From Gracilariopsis chorda (taxonomy: Eukaryota > Rhodophyta > Florideophyceae > Gracilariales > Gracilariaceae), in the NCBI GenBank assembly GCA_003194525.1, contig NBIV01000053.1, forward strand, positions 248,001 through 312,000: a DNA stretch of 64,000 nucleotides, in the 5' to 3' direction. Shown piece after piece: positions 20,460 to 30,888 of this stretch. Below the pieces are notes generated by a model. The model was not told the origin of the DNA, searched no databases, and was given only the letters and a program-made list of their open reading frames with translations. The position numbers and the translations under genes are program-made. Positions within the stretch are counted from its first letter, which is position 1; every line of letters begins with the position of its first letter.

Positions 20460-21412
20460 TCAATGACAATGATGTCGGCACACCGGTTCCGATAAAAGAA
20501 TCTGAAAACCAGAACTTAGACCCTCTTCTTGATAGCCCTGAAAGAAGTATATCATCGTTTTCTCTATCTGAGTTTGCCCGACTTTGTGTCATACTGCGTG
20601 GTGACAATCAGGCAAGAGCAGCGATGAGAAACGCCGTGGGACTTGAATTAACTCGCGCACAACTTGACAGTGGAGTAGTCCGGGATTCTTTTTGGGTTAC
20701 AGTTGAAAATCGATTCAACAATCCAGCCGTTCTAACGAGAGAGGACTTTCGTGGGGACTTAGATGGCGTTGATTGTTCTCGATGTCGTTTGGCGTACAGA
20801 TCAGCTGCATTGTTGAAAACGCACTATCGGGACTCGAAGAAGGACTTCACTGTGTATTACCAGAATTGGTCTGCCTCTGGGCAGAACGATCCGGACCGTT
20901 TCTGTGACTTTCTACCACGACTACCGAATGGGGCTTTTATGAGTTCATCTGCACGCTGTGTTATCTTGTTTCGAGTGTGCAGATGTGGAACTCCAGATGA
21001 AGATACAAATCTTTTACGATTGGTCACAAAGGTGATGGCGAAAGGTGTTGGATATGATACTGGTGTCAATGGCTGTGAGAACAGCGATAATGATGTAGAA
21101 CCGCAGAGGAAGAAGCGACGGTCTGCGGATTCGGTTAGTCTCAAGAACATGGAGGGCTATTTGGCACAGGTCTCAAGATCATCCCTACATTTGTCACAAG
21201 CACTTTCAAGAAGCCATGCAGTTCATGATGAGGTGGATGGAAAGGACTCGAGAATGCACAGCAAGCTTGAACTTCTTCGTGCAGAGCTTAGGAGTCGCCA
21301 ACTAGACGAGCAGCTGGTCGGGGGCGAGGATGGTCATGAGGCGCAAAAGGTTTTGAAGGAGGCTTCTCAGCGCCACCTCAACAGTTTATTGGAAACGATT
21401 CGAAACCTTTGA
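20460..21412 (+). pseudogene. Unrecognised conserved-looking protein, 5' end replaced by LTR
   Basis: Open for about 317 codons after the LTR border and closed by TGA at 21410-21412. Features: a segment SLSEFARLCVILRGDNQARAA followed by LTRAQLDSGVVRDSFW and a Phe/Asn-rich FNNP block; CSRCRLAYRS with a following His, zinc-binding-like; a basic nuclear-signal-like PQRKKRR; and a C-terminal coiled coil (about 250-315). These look like a real, nuclear, DNA- or protein-binding protein, but I do not recognise the family. The frame starts inside the LTR, so its own start is missing. It probably continues the SAP-like protein at 18855-19636. Confidence 0.5.
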
Positions 21413-21524
21413 TTAATTGGAAGCGTACACGTCAGGAAATGGTGGTAAACGTCGTGTGGCTTCAAGACATATTCATTCCCACTTCGGTTTCTTAGTTTAC
21501 AGGACGGTCCATTTACTACGAAGG

Positions 21525-21994
21525 CTCCCTCTCTCGGGCCTCTTTTTCTGCTCCCATGTAGGGCATCAGAACAGCAACAGGTTTCTTCATAATATGAGCA
21601 GACTTGATGACTTGTGGAAGAAACAACTTCCCAGCACCAAAACGATCACCTACAACGTTCAGTCCAGCCATAAACTGCCCCTCAATAGCACGTCATGGCT
21701 TATCCGCTGCATCCCGAGCCTTTTCTATGTCTCTGTTGACGAACGGATCGATCTTCTTCACCAATCATGAAACAGTCATTCACTGACCGGATGTTCACGC
21801 CTTTTGTTTTTGTCTGCATCATTGCCTCCTAGGGAGATCTTTTTCATAGTGAGCGAAACCTCGAGAAGGTTCTTAGTGGTCTCTGCCTTCCGGTTCAGCA
21901 GGGAATCTTCGGTTAGGCTCAGGAGATTTTCTGGAATATCGGAATACCCTGGGATGAAGCCCGCGTTGACAATACACATATCCAATCCGTTTGG
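21525..21994 (-). pseudogene. metH/MTR (pseudogene): Cobalamin-dependent methionine synthase fragment, 3' portion
   Basis: The minus strand continues directly from the fragment at 33419-33798 across the inserted gypsy element: NGLDMCIVNAGFIPGYSDIP (end of the methyltetrahydrofolate-binding domain), then, after a frame change near 21776, KKIDPFVNRDIEKARDAADK, a TGA at 21693-21695 where Arg is expected, and [34 protein letters not shown] (the cobalamin-cap helical domain). Methionine synthase transfers a methyl group from methyltetrahydrofolate to homocysteine through B12. Only this short internal portion is present, with stops, so it is a relic rather than the organism's working copy. Confidence 0.9.
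21990..21994. repeat. Left target duplication (tttgg) of the 11.4 kb gypsy element
   Basis: tttgg before the 5' LTR recurs at 33419-33423 after the 3' LTR. Removing the element and one copy restores the methionine synthase reading (HGIPNGLDM). Confidence 0.9.
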
Positions 21995-22897
21995 TGTAGT
22001 GCAATACATTCCCGCGTACGGGCGATGGTGAAACTCATATCTGAGGTGTACTTGGTGCGAGCGATGAAGCGGGATGCATGAATTTTAGCCCCCGTTTGCC
22101 GGGCTAATTAGCGGTCGGGTTACCCAGGGTGGTTATGAGAACATTCATATTTTGTGGTACTTGCCTGGCAAGGGTGGTGGACACGTGGCTACAGCCCCGG
22201 CCAGGGGGCCAAAAATGGCTACTTATTTTAGTGTAGTTTAGGGGTTAATTTTACTTAGGCTAGTGCACTACCTACTGTACTGCACTGACCTAGTACTTGA
22301 GCGTCGGCCGCACGACGGCGAGCTCACTAAGAAAAGAAGACCGAGAGTTCGGCTCTGACTCTATTCGCCATGCGAAGTGTCTAACTCCTCGCGGAGGTAC
22401 ACCGCTTGCCCGGTAGTTTCACCCGACTCGCACCACCGAGGAGACCGTGCTCGTCGTACCCAGAGGGTTGTGACCACTCGTGGTATTCATTGTTGTCGTG
22501 TGACCGCCCGTACAGGCCCTATCTCCGCCCCAGTTTTGGGTATTGATATTACCGACGTGTGTCGTGAGACCGTGAGACCATCTCTTCCCCTCATATCCCC
22601 TAACCGCCGCGCGGTGCGTGTTCGTGTGTGTGTATCGGCACCCCCCTCCGGGGTCTGTTCCCGCTTCTCGCACGCCCCCGTCGGGTGGTCCCTTTCCCTC
22701 TTTTGCTCCCCTGCTCGCAGGCTACTTCCGTACCGACCCGTTCTAACCCCTAAACCTCCGAGGTACATCCAGGCTCCCGACGGAGTTACACCCGTCATAC
22801 GGGACACGGAGGGCTCTACCCAGCTGGGCCTACCTCTCCAAGAGAGCAAGGCTTCGAGCTGCCTTGGGTGCCTTTCCCACACCGGGATTGCACCACA
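21995..22897 (+). repeat. 5' LTR of the 11.4 kb gypsy element
   Basis: 903 bp, from TGTAGTGCA to GCACCACA. Most of the sequence matches 32517-33418; the observed differences are single substitutions plus one base in a C run near 22645. Confidence 0.93.
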
Positions 22898-22899
22898 AG

Positions 22900-22915
22900 T
22901 GGTCTCCTGACCTAG
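22900..22915 (+). promoter_or_regulatory. Primer-binding site
   Basis: TGGTCTCCTGACCTAG lies two bases after the LTR. The related element has TGGTCTCCCGACCTAG at 59453, five bases after its LTR. A start with TGG (complement of tRNA CCA) and the near identity in two diverged elements support this. The implied tRNA 3' end is CTAGGTCAGGAGACCA, not the initiator tRNA. Confidence 0.75.
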
Positions 22916-23046
22916 AACGGGTTTGGCTTTCAATCCAGCCTGTCGGAAGTCCGCTTCCCCTTTTCTCTTTTATCCCTTTTTGCTCATTCGTTGAGATTCC
23001 CAAGCCGTGGGACTGGTGAAGTAAGCCGTGGACGGCTATCTGCAGT

Positions 23047-25085
23047 ATGCTGCCCACAGCTCCGAGTACCCCCAGGAATGGTCCGCAACGGAACGCCGCA
23101 GCGGCGAGATCACAAAGGTCCGTTCCGGAACAACTACTTACCGATGCCGTCGGTCTGGAATCCCAAGGAATCCCTTCGGCAACCTCGGTGCCTCGAGCCG
23201 TGACAGCTGTGGCCACTACGCCACCTCCGGTGGTCGAAACGCCGTCGGCTGTCCCCCGAGACCCGGGTCGCCTAAGTACCATCTCCTCGAGTCGAGAATC
23301 GACATTGCCAATGTGGCCCACGCCTCCCTCTCGCAGCAAGTTACCGAGTTGGAACGGCGATGGAGTGACTCCCTGGCTCGGGATTATTCGGGAGATATTC
23401 GTCTCCTGAGAGCTGATGTGAATTCCATTCTGGAGTGTCTGGGTACTCCGGCTGCCTTCGTAGAAGGATATCGGGAGTTCGTGGAGGAAGTTAAAACCCA
23501 TATGATGCGGGTAACCGGACGTATGGACACGCTGGAAGCGTTGCTCAGAGAAGACCTGAACGCTCCGAGACAGGAAGTGAAGGTCATCTCAACCCAACAC
23601 CGCTCCAGTCACCTCCCCCGTCACCCTGGAAAGAGAGTTCATCGTTATGAAGTTTCGTCAAGTTCCGACTCGGAAACAAGTTCGAGTAGCTCGCCTTCGA
23701 GATCATCGCGTGAAGGGAGAGGCCGCCGTCGCGGAGAAGAACCTAGTTCGAGGGCTACCTACACCTCCCATGGAGCAATCCGTGCGCGGGAGAAAGGTCG
23801 CCGTCATCTCGGCTTGAAGGAATTGAAACCGACGAATCCCCTTTACAGGAAGCTGTTGTCCTATCGTTATTACCGATTGGAAGACTCTTCGGGCACTCGA
23901 AGTTCGAGAGACACCGGTCGGGTGAAGGATCTCATACGTCGTATGAATGTGACGATGCTTAAGCAGAAGTTCTCCGGTGAAGATCCGATCCTCGTGTTGG
24001 ATTTTCTGGCCCGCTTTGTGCAGGAAGCAGACGTACTCGAAATGAGTGAGGCGTAGGCATACGTTGCGTTGCCCTACTTTCTTTCAGGAATGGCTGAAGA
24101 TCAGTACAACTCGGTCAGGGGTTCGTCCAGGGCCTCAGAAGGAGGTGTTACGTGCTGGCCCGAGGCTGTACACTACCTGCTCAGGTCGTACGCGACGGGA
24201 ACTGCAATCAGTCAAGCCATCGTGGCGGTTCGCGATACGAAACAGAAGCCTGGGGAAACGGAAAAGTCGTATTCAACTCGCTTGAATAAAGCGTTTCATC
24301 GTTGTGGAAATGTGTTTACCGCTTTTGAGCGTTGCTCCATGCTGGTGGATGGTTTAGATCCTGGTATCAGGGCACTGGTGTCCCGCTACAGGGAAGAGAA
24401 GCGCAAGGTGACGTATCTGGAACTGGTCCAGTACGCGCAGGCTGAGGGTGACACCCTCAGAGCGAGAGACCCGAGGCGTCGGTCGTCGAAGGCTCTCTTC
24501 GTCGAGAACGAGGCTTCCTCGGCATCTCTCCCTAACCCGGGACCACCTTCCGGATTTGCGGATAACATCCAGTACCTTGGCAGTCTTGAACAGTCGTTGG
24601 CAACCTCGGAACTGCCGTCCACGGTTACACCACCCGTGGTAGATCCGGCCTTTTACGCAAACCCCGGTCGGGTTCCCCCAGCCCCGCTAGCCTACGCGTC
24701 GAGTGCCACACGACACTCCCGCCCGGGATGGTCCAACCCGAAGCAACTAGCATTACAACCACAACACCCTCAGCACCGCGGAATGATGTCCCACGCCACC
24801 GGAACACGTTCAGCCCCGCTGATTTGCTACATTTGTTACCTTGAAGGTCATACTGCGTCGCAGTGTACCCTCCCCATTCGCGAGATGTGGAAGATCGTGG
24901 GAAATTATGAGAATCTCCCACCGGAGCATAAGGCTCGTGTCCCGAGTAATTCGTATGAAGACGCAAAGACTGCGGTCCACAATGCTCAAGCTCGAGAAGC
25001 CGCGAAAACCGCGAACGGTAACAACCCAAACCTTTTGGAACGGGCTCATCCGCACCCAGCGGTCGATTCGGTCCCGAAAAACTAA
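23047..25085 (+). pseudogene. Gag of the 11.4 kb gypsy element, broken
   Basis: ATG at 23047 opens a Pro/Ser/Ala-rich N-terminus similar in character to the Gag of the 58885 element. The frame must shift near 23300 to reach the main frame. That frame has an acidic/Ser and Arg-rich linker, then the capsid-like domain (EDPILVLDFLARFV, ...EAVHYLLRSYATG, ...VQYAQAEGD) and a CCHC zinc knuckle (CYICYLEGHTASQC) before TAA at 25083-25085. A single in-frame TAG lies at 24054-24056, and the related element has CAG (Gln) at the same codon. Gag packages the element's RNA. As it stands it would give only truncated products. Confidence 0.85.
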
Positions 25086-25087
25086 TC

Positions 25088-28000
25088 TTGGGAGTCTCCC
25101 CCACGGGAGGGGTGTCTTCCAAGCCGAAGTTGAAGACGCCTGAGGCGCCACCGCTTCGCTCCCCTGCCAAAATCCTTACGAGGAAACTGGCTCAAGAAGA
25201 CGTGAGCTCGGACCACTTAGTGGCTCTGCGTCGTCCGTGGATACGGTCCCGTAACCTCCGCATCCCGGATCGAGTTTTGGTAATGGCCAAGAGGAACTAT
25301 AAAGTTTATAGTGACCTCGGTCTCTCTAACCAGTTCATGGTTCGTCAGTTATCTGTCTTGGATACAGGTGCCGCTCCGAACCTGATCAATATCGGGATTA
25401 TTCCACCTGCCATGCGGAAATGCATTCGCATTGGTCCAAGTCTGGATCTGGCGGACGCTAATAAAAACCCGCTCCAGACTCTTGGAACAATTCCTCTGGT
25501 ACTCAGACTAGGCACCTACGTGGTGAAGTTGGACTTCATCGTATGCGATTCTCTTGCTGCACCGGTCATCCTCGGTTGTGATTTCTGTGACCGCTTCGTG
25601 GAAGCTATCCGCCCTGGCTCCAGATCCGTGGAATTGGCCAACGGTTCGACCATCCCGATTGTACGGAAGCCCTTGCGACACGCCTCCCGTAAACGGGTAC
25701 CTTTACCTGCTGCTCAGGAAGCGTCCAATGTGGATCGAGCATCTACGAAGATTCACGTCGCGGAACCAGTTTCGATCCCGAAGGAATCTCAGGTGTGGGC
25801 CTCGGTAACATCCAAACACCACGGGTTGCAGGTTGTTCAACCGCTCCCCTCGCTCTACGAACAGCGCCGTCTCGCATTAGCAAATGGGATCGTATCCGTC
25901 GAGCCGGACAAGCCCTTTAAGGTTCTCGTTGCTAACCTCGGAACTACCACTCAGTGGTTGGTTAAAAACCAGGTCCTGGGCAACATGCTCCTGCATCCGT
26001 TGGCTATCCTTCCTACAAAGATTCCCATATCCGACGTTCTCGGAATACAAGACCCTAAGGAAGGGGAGGAGGTCCCGTTCGTTCCGTTCGATCCCGCCCG
26101 GGAAAGTTCAGATTCGACTGTCGAAGAAGCTCAGAAGAGCACGACTTCAGCATCGGCAGATACTGCGTTAGACCCAGAACAGGCTTTAGATAAGTTGGAC
26201 CTGGATCACATTAATGAATCTCATCGTGAGAAACTTCTTGACATGCTCAGGGACTTTACCGCCATGTGGGACGGTTCCCTGGGGACGATAGGGGTAACCG
26301 AACATCGGATTGATTTGTTGCCGGATACACGGCCTATTGCACAGCACCCGTATCGGGCAGGCCCTAAAGCAAAGGGGGAAGAGAAATCTCAGGTGGAGAA
26401 GATGCTGCGAGCTGGAGTTATCGAAGCAGCACAATCCCCTTGGGCTTCTCCTGTTGTCCTTGTTCCGAAAGCGGATGGATCATGGCGTTTCTGTGTGGAT
26501 TACCGCCGCCTGAATGCGGTTACCGTCAAGGACGTCTATCCGATTCCACGAATAAACGAGTACATTGACTCCCTGGGGAGCGCCACGGTGTTCACTACCC
26601 TTGATGCCAATTCGGGATACTGGCAGGTCCCTATTAGGAAAGAAGATCGTGATAAGACCGCGTTTGTGTGCCATCAAGGACTATATCGCTTTAAGGGAAT
26701 GCCGTTTGGACTAACGAATGCCCCAGCTACATTCCAACGGGCAATCGATATCCTCTTGGCGAGGTTCAAATGGACCAGCTGTCTGGTATACTTGGACGAC
26801 ATTATAGTGTTCTCCAATAACTTGGACGATCACCTGTCCCATGTCCGGGAAGTCTTGACAGTGCTCCGCAACGCGGGCATCACCCTGAAGCTGGGAAAGT
26901 GTGAGTTCTGCGCCGATTCGGTAAAATATCTGGGACACATCATCCGCCCCGGACAGCTTTCAATCGATGAAGCAAGAGTGAAATCACTTCGAGAGGCGAA
27001 ACATCCGACTAATCAAACGGAGCTTCGATCCTTCCTAGGACTTTGCAATGTATATCGCCTATTCGTCCCGAACTTCGCCGACTTGTCAGCACCGCTTAAC
27101 GCACTCCTCCGGAAAGGACAACCCACCGAACTGGACGCCTTTGACGAGGCTGAGTCGTCAGCATTCTCGTCTCTTGTCGACGCTGTAACGTCCCCGCCAG
27201 TTCTGGCCTTACCGCACCCGGACTTACCCTTCGAAGTGGATACTGACTCAAGTGCCCACCAGGTGGGTTGTGCGTTGTTTCAAGTCACGGAAGAAGGAGA
27301 AAGACATCCGATCGGATATTGGTCACGTTCGTTGAACGTTCACGAGCGCAATTACTCGGTGTCCGAGAAGGAGTGTCTTGCTGTTGTTTGGGCGTTGGCA
27401 ACGCTTCGCCCATACCTTATGGGTAACCATTTCAAGGTTCACACCGATCACTCGGCTCTCCGTTGGCTACTCGAAATTCGAGAACCGTCGGGCCGCCTCA
27501 TGCGTTGGCGTCTCCGACTCTCGGAATTTACATTTGATGTCCTCTACAAGAAGGGATCCCTGAACACTCAGGCTGACGCCCTATCGCGCTTAGGAACATC
27601 AGCGGAAACCGAACCGGTCGACGATATGGAAATACCATGTTTCATGGCACAATCCCCGGAGGGAACGGAAGAAGACGACCCAGACGTGAATGGGGATGAC
27701 ATCTGTGATGATATTCTGGCTGCAAGCCCTACGGATCCTCCGGATGGCCAGGTTGTTCCCATATCCTCTGAGGAAATGATCCGTGAACAAAAGCAGGATC
27801 CTTTCTGTGCCCAGATTCGTGCCCGTCTTAACGGGGGTGCACAGATACCCTTTGCGGTGAACGATCGAGGCTACCTAGTCAGGTCGCTGACACGGGCCCC
27901 ACAGATCGTTGTACCTCACACGCTGCAGCAGCGCGTCTTGCATCTATCGCATTACGCGAAGTTGGGTGCACATCCCGGCGGGAGGAAACTATACCTGACC

Positions 28001-29341
28001 CTTCGCAGGGACTTCTATTGGCCTGCTATGGCATTTGACTGCTATGCAGTTCGCCGCTCGTGCGTGGAATGTGCGAAGAATAATGTGAAACTTCGGAAGT
28101 ACTCGAAGAAGTTAACACTATTCCCGGCACGGGCGCCACTCGAATATGTCGCTATTGATATCTTGGGCGAGCTTGTCAAAACCAAACGTGGTTATAAGTA
28201 TCTTCTCGTCATTACTGACCGCTTCTCAAAGTTGGTGAGAACAGTACCGCTTAAACGGATTACCGCGGACGTGGTTGCGCGTGCGTTCGTAACCCACTGG
28301 GTCTTTACTTACGGCCCGCCGGTACATCTACTCTCCGACAACGGATCTCAATTTACCTCAAAGTTCTTTCAAGACGTATGTAGAATCTTGGGAATCAAGA
28401 ATATGTTTACTACCACCTACCACCCGCAGTGTAACGGACAAGTGGAACGATTCAATTGTACTATGCTCAACGCACTGCGCGCGTATGTCGCGGATCACCC
28501 CATGGAATGGGACTTGTACACGGACGCTATTACGTACGCGTATAACACCCGGGTACACCGGGTCACGACCCTCGCTCCATTTGAGCTGGTCCTGTCTCGG
28601 ATTCCGCCACCCATGGCTATTGAAGCGCAACCGAACGTCTCGGGGTACCCTTCACCAAGGTTATATCGAGATTCCTGGAAGGAATGGTTGAAGAACATGG
28701 TCCCTACCGCCCGAAAGGCTATGGGAAAAGCCCAGGAGGCATACAAACAGACCTTCGACGCGAATACTCGTACCCCGATACCCCAGGTCTCGGAAGGGGA
28801 TTCTGTCTTCCTGCGAAAGGAATATTATAATCCCGAAAAGGAGAAGCGCCACAAGTTGTCACCGATAGTGAATGGACCCTATCGGGTGGTTTCCGTCGCC
28901 GACGACACAGTCGTACTGGACATCGATAACCAGTTCGAACGCGTCTCACGCGACCGCGTAGCCCACGCTCCTGCGCCCCCTGAGGGCTCGTCACCGCTCG
29001 TGACAATCCCGGAGGATGACCTCGTAACTCCGCCAACGGATAATCTGCTTCCGTCCCGCCCACCCGTCTTACCGCACCCGGAACGGGGACTCTCGGATCT
29101 TCCGATTGCCGATCAACCGGTTGAGCGCGCCGCGCGTATCGTGCAACGCACGCTTGACCCCAAACGCCTAACCGTTACTCTGCCCGCGAAGGTCCTTCAG
29201 CCTGAACCCACCGCCCTCTCACCTAAGGGGGGGAGGGACGGGAATCGATCGCGCCATCGCGGAAGGAAGCTCCGGCGTCGGACGGTGTCCCGTTTCATAC
29301 GGCTTCGCGAGCGAGTTCCCTCGCGCCGCACTCTGCGCTAA
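25088..29341 (+). CDS. Pol polyprotein of the 11.4 kb gypsy element
   Basis: An intact frame of about 1417 codons, in a different frame from Gag and beginning two bases after Gag's stop, so it is probably expressed by ribosomal frameshifting or reinitiation; there is no nearby ATG at the frame's start. Domains: protease with LDTGAAPN (Asp92), reverse transcriptase with YLDD (Asp570-571), RNase H (Asp718 in DTDSS; HTDHSALRWL), an integrase zinc region (H, H, C, C from about 965 to 1000), and catalytic Asp1024, Asp1084 and Glu1120 with 35 residues between the last two. It ends in an Arg/Pro-rich tail. The chromodomain expected next lies 740 bp downstream in another frame. Confidence 0.93.
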   Translation: MGVSPTGGVSSKPKLKTPEAPPLRSPAKILTRKLAQEDVSSDHLVALRRPWIRSRNLRIPDRVLVMAKRNYKVYSDLGLSNQFMVRQLSVLDTGAAPNLINIGIIPPAMRKCIRIGPSLDLADANKNPLQTLGTIPLVLRLGTYVVKLDFIVCDSLAAPVILGCDFCDRFVEAIRPGSRSVELANGSTIPIVRKPLRHASRKRVPLPAAQEASNVDRASTKIHVAEPVSIPKESQVWASVTSKHHGLQVVQPLPSLYEQRRLALANGIVSVEPDKPFKVLVANLGTTTQWLVKNQVLGNMLLHPLAILPTKIPISDVLGIQDPKEGEEVPFVPFDPARESSDSTVEEAQKSTTSASADTALDPEQALDKLDLDHINESHREKLLDMLRDFTAMWDGSLGTIGVTEHRIDLLPDTRPIAQHPYRAGPKAKGEEKSQVEKMLRAGVIEAAQSPWASPVVLVPKADGSWRFCVDYRRLNAVTVKDVYPIPRINEYIDSLGSATVFTTLDANSGYWQVPIRKEDRDKTAFVCHQGLYRFKGMPFGLTNAPATFQRAIDILLARFKWTSCLVYLDDIIVFSNNLDDHLSHVREVLTVLRNAGITLKLGKCEFCADSVKYLGHIIRPGQLSIDEARVKSLREAKHPTNQTELRSFLGLCNVYRLFVPNFADLSAPLNALLRKGQPTELDAFDEAESSAFSSLVDAVTSPPVLALPHPDLPFEVDTDSSAHQVGCALFQVTEEGERHPIGYWSRSLNVHERNYSVSEKECLAVVWALATLRPYLMGNHFKVHTDHSALRWLLEIREPSGRLMRWRLRLSEFTFDVLYKKGSLNTQADALSRLGTSAETEPVDDMEIPCFMAQSPEGTEEDDPDVNGDDICDDILAASPTDPPDGQVVPISSEEMIREQKQDPFCAQIRARLNGGAQIPFAVNDRGYLVRSLTRAPQIVVPHTLQQRVLHLSHYAKLGAHPGGRKLYLTLRRDFYWPAMAFDCYAVRRSCVECAKNNVKLRKYSKKLTLFPARAPLEYVAIDILGELVKTKRGYKYLLVITDRFSKLVRTVPLKRITADVVARAFVTHWVFTYGPPVHLLSDNGSQFTSKFFQDVCRILGIKNMFTTTYHPQCNGQVERFNCTMLNALRAYVADHPMEWDLYTDAITYAYNTRVHRVTTLAPFELVLSRIPPPMAIEAQPNVSGYPSPRLYRDSWKEWLKNMVPTARKAMGKAQEAYKQTFDANTRTPIPQVSEGDSVFLRKEYYNPEKEKRHKLSPIVNGPYRVVSVADDTVVLDIDNQFERVSRDRVAHAPAPPEGSSPLVTIPEDDLVTPPTDNLLPSRPPVLPHPERGLSDLPIADQPVERAARIVQRTLDPKRLTVTLPAKVLQPEPTALSPKGGRDGNRSRHRGRKLRRRTVSRFIRLRERVPSRRTLR

Positions 29342-30081
29342 CCGATGCTCTTCAGAGCAAGGGTACTGCCGTCACGGAACGCGTGGTAAGCCCGGCACGG
29401 GAGAAGGTTGGGAACAGTGGACGAGCCCGCATCGGGAATACGGCATCGTCGGATGAGCACCCCCGGAGCAGGGAGGAGTTGAACGCATCACGAAGCGAGA
29501 AGGCCGTCTCCGCGGACCCGGATGCACCCCTGTCGAGCTAGTCGCTGGGTAGCGAAGGAGGAAGTAGTGAACCGGACTCGGTGTGGTCACTAATGTGGCG
29601 AATGATATCTCCGAGCACGGAGCACATACAACCTCGGTCATAACCAGTTTCGTGGTGAGCTGAAAAGCAACCGCGGACACGGAGAGTGTGGTTGACACTG
29701 CGTGCGTTACCGCAGAGCCCCACAAATGGACACTGTGACGCCACTGTCACGCGGACGAAGCCCGAAATTCCAAACCGTGGAAAGGTGTACACGTACATAC
29801 CGCCGGCCGGCGTCAGGAGTACAGTCAAGACCCGCGTCGTGGAAAGACCGCGCGCGACACTTGCCGCCAGCGGTCAGCCAATCACAGTGTGTGATGCATG
29901 GCAATCCGCCTCCTGGCGTCGGAACCGTAGTGAACCGCCTCCCTCACCGTGAACGTTCAAACTCACCAGAGTTGCACGGGTCGCGTGGGAGAAGAGCTCG
30001 CGAGCTGCGAGTCAATAGGGGAATCCGGTTAGAACGGGAGGCCCCCCCACAAGGAGAGGATTAGGAAGCGGAAAGACCGCA
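29342..30081 (+). other. Frame-disrupted spacer between Pol and chromodomain
   Basis: 740 bp rich in charged and basic codons in all frames but with no long frame. It is probably the decayed C-terminal extension of Pol that once joined the chromodomain. Confidence 0.5.
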
Positions 30082-30426
30082 ATGCGGTATCAAGTCCCAG
30101 CACTCGCAGCGTCGAGGAAAACTGACTTTGCCCGCAGGGTCGCGCCAATTTCAGGCAAGTCCCCTCACAGGGTTCTCCCCTTAAGCCCTGCCATGACGGG
30201 TCAGAAGCCGGCTACGTACGACCAGGAGTTTGTCGTTGACCACATCGTGGATCATGTTCTGGACTCCAAAGTAGTGTGGTTTTACCAAGTCCGATGGTAC
30301 GGATACCCCCCGGAAGAGGACACATGGGAGCCCATTCAGCACCTTCCTCGTTCCAAGGTGATAACCTACCACCGCCGGACGCGGTTCCCACTCCCATCCA
30401 CTTTGAACATGGCCCGGGTTGGGTAG
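30082..30426 (+). pseudogene. Detached chromodomain of the 11.4 kb gypsy element
   Basis: A 114-codon frame with ATG at 30082. Its second half is a clear chromodomain: VDHIVDHVLDSK, WFYQVRWYGYPPEEDTWEP and HLPRSKVITYH. In chromoviral gypsy elements this domain is fused to the integrase C-terminus. Here it is in a different frame from Pol. Either frameshifts have detached it or it is made separately; I favour decay. Confidence 0.8.
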
Positions 30427-30888
30427 GACGATACACTGCAGTATGCAGAAGATTCCGAAGACGGAAGAGAAGTCTCCGAAGAGAAGAGGACACAGGAAGA
30501 GATCTGGCTACAGAAGGTTACACGAAGTAATGGACTGGATAGGGAAACCAATGGTCATTTGACGTCACACCGCCTAGCGGTCCGACCGAAGTAACGGTTT
30601 AATGAAGAATACCGCCTAGCGGTCCAGCATGAAGATGCTATGAAGAAGAAAAAGAAGAGTCCGGACATACGGATATAGAAGAAGGAAGTCGTTTACCACA
30701 AGCTATGGAGCGTTAAGCGCTAGCCTATATCAGGTGTGTGTGCCACGGTCCAGGATCCTGACTTAGGATGAGCCGCTCGTTGGCGGTTGGTAGTTCGCAG
30801 ACGCGAAAGCCAATAACTCGCTCACGCTGGTGAGGTTGGAAGGAGCAACCACTCCAATGGACTGGAGGTGAGCCCTGAGGGCAACGGC
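30427..30888 (+). other. Spacer with repeated accgcctagcggtcc motif
   Basis: Non-coding stretch after the chromodomain. The partly palindromic motif accgcctagcggtcc occurs twice (about 30569-30583 and 30610-30624). Confidence 0.6.

Noticed and set aside
22377..22910. 177-codon frame inside the 5' LTR
   Set aside because: It lies wholly within the LTR, and its 3' LTR counterpart is shifted by the C-run indel near 22645. There is no sign of selection on the frame.
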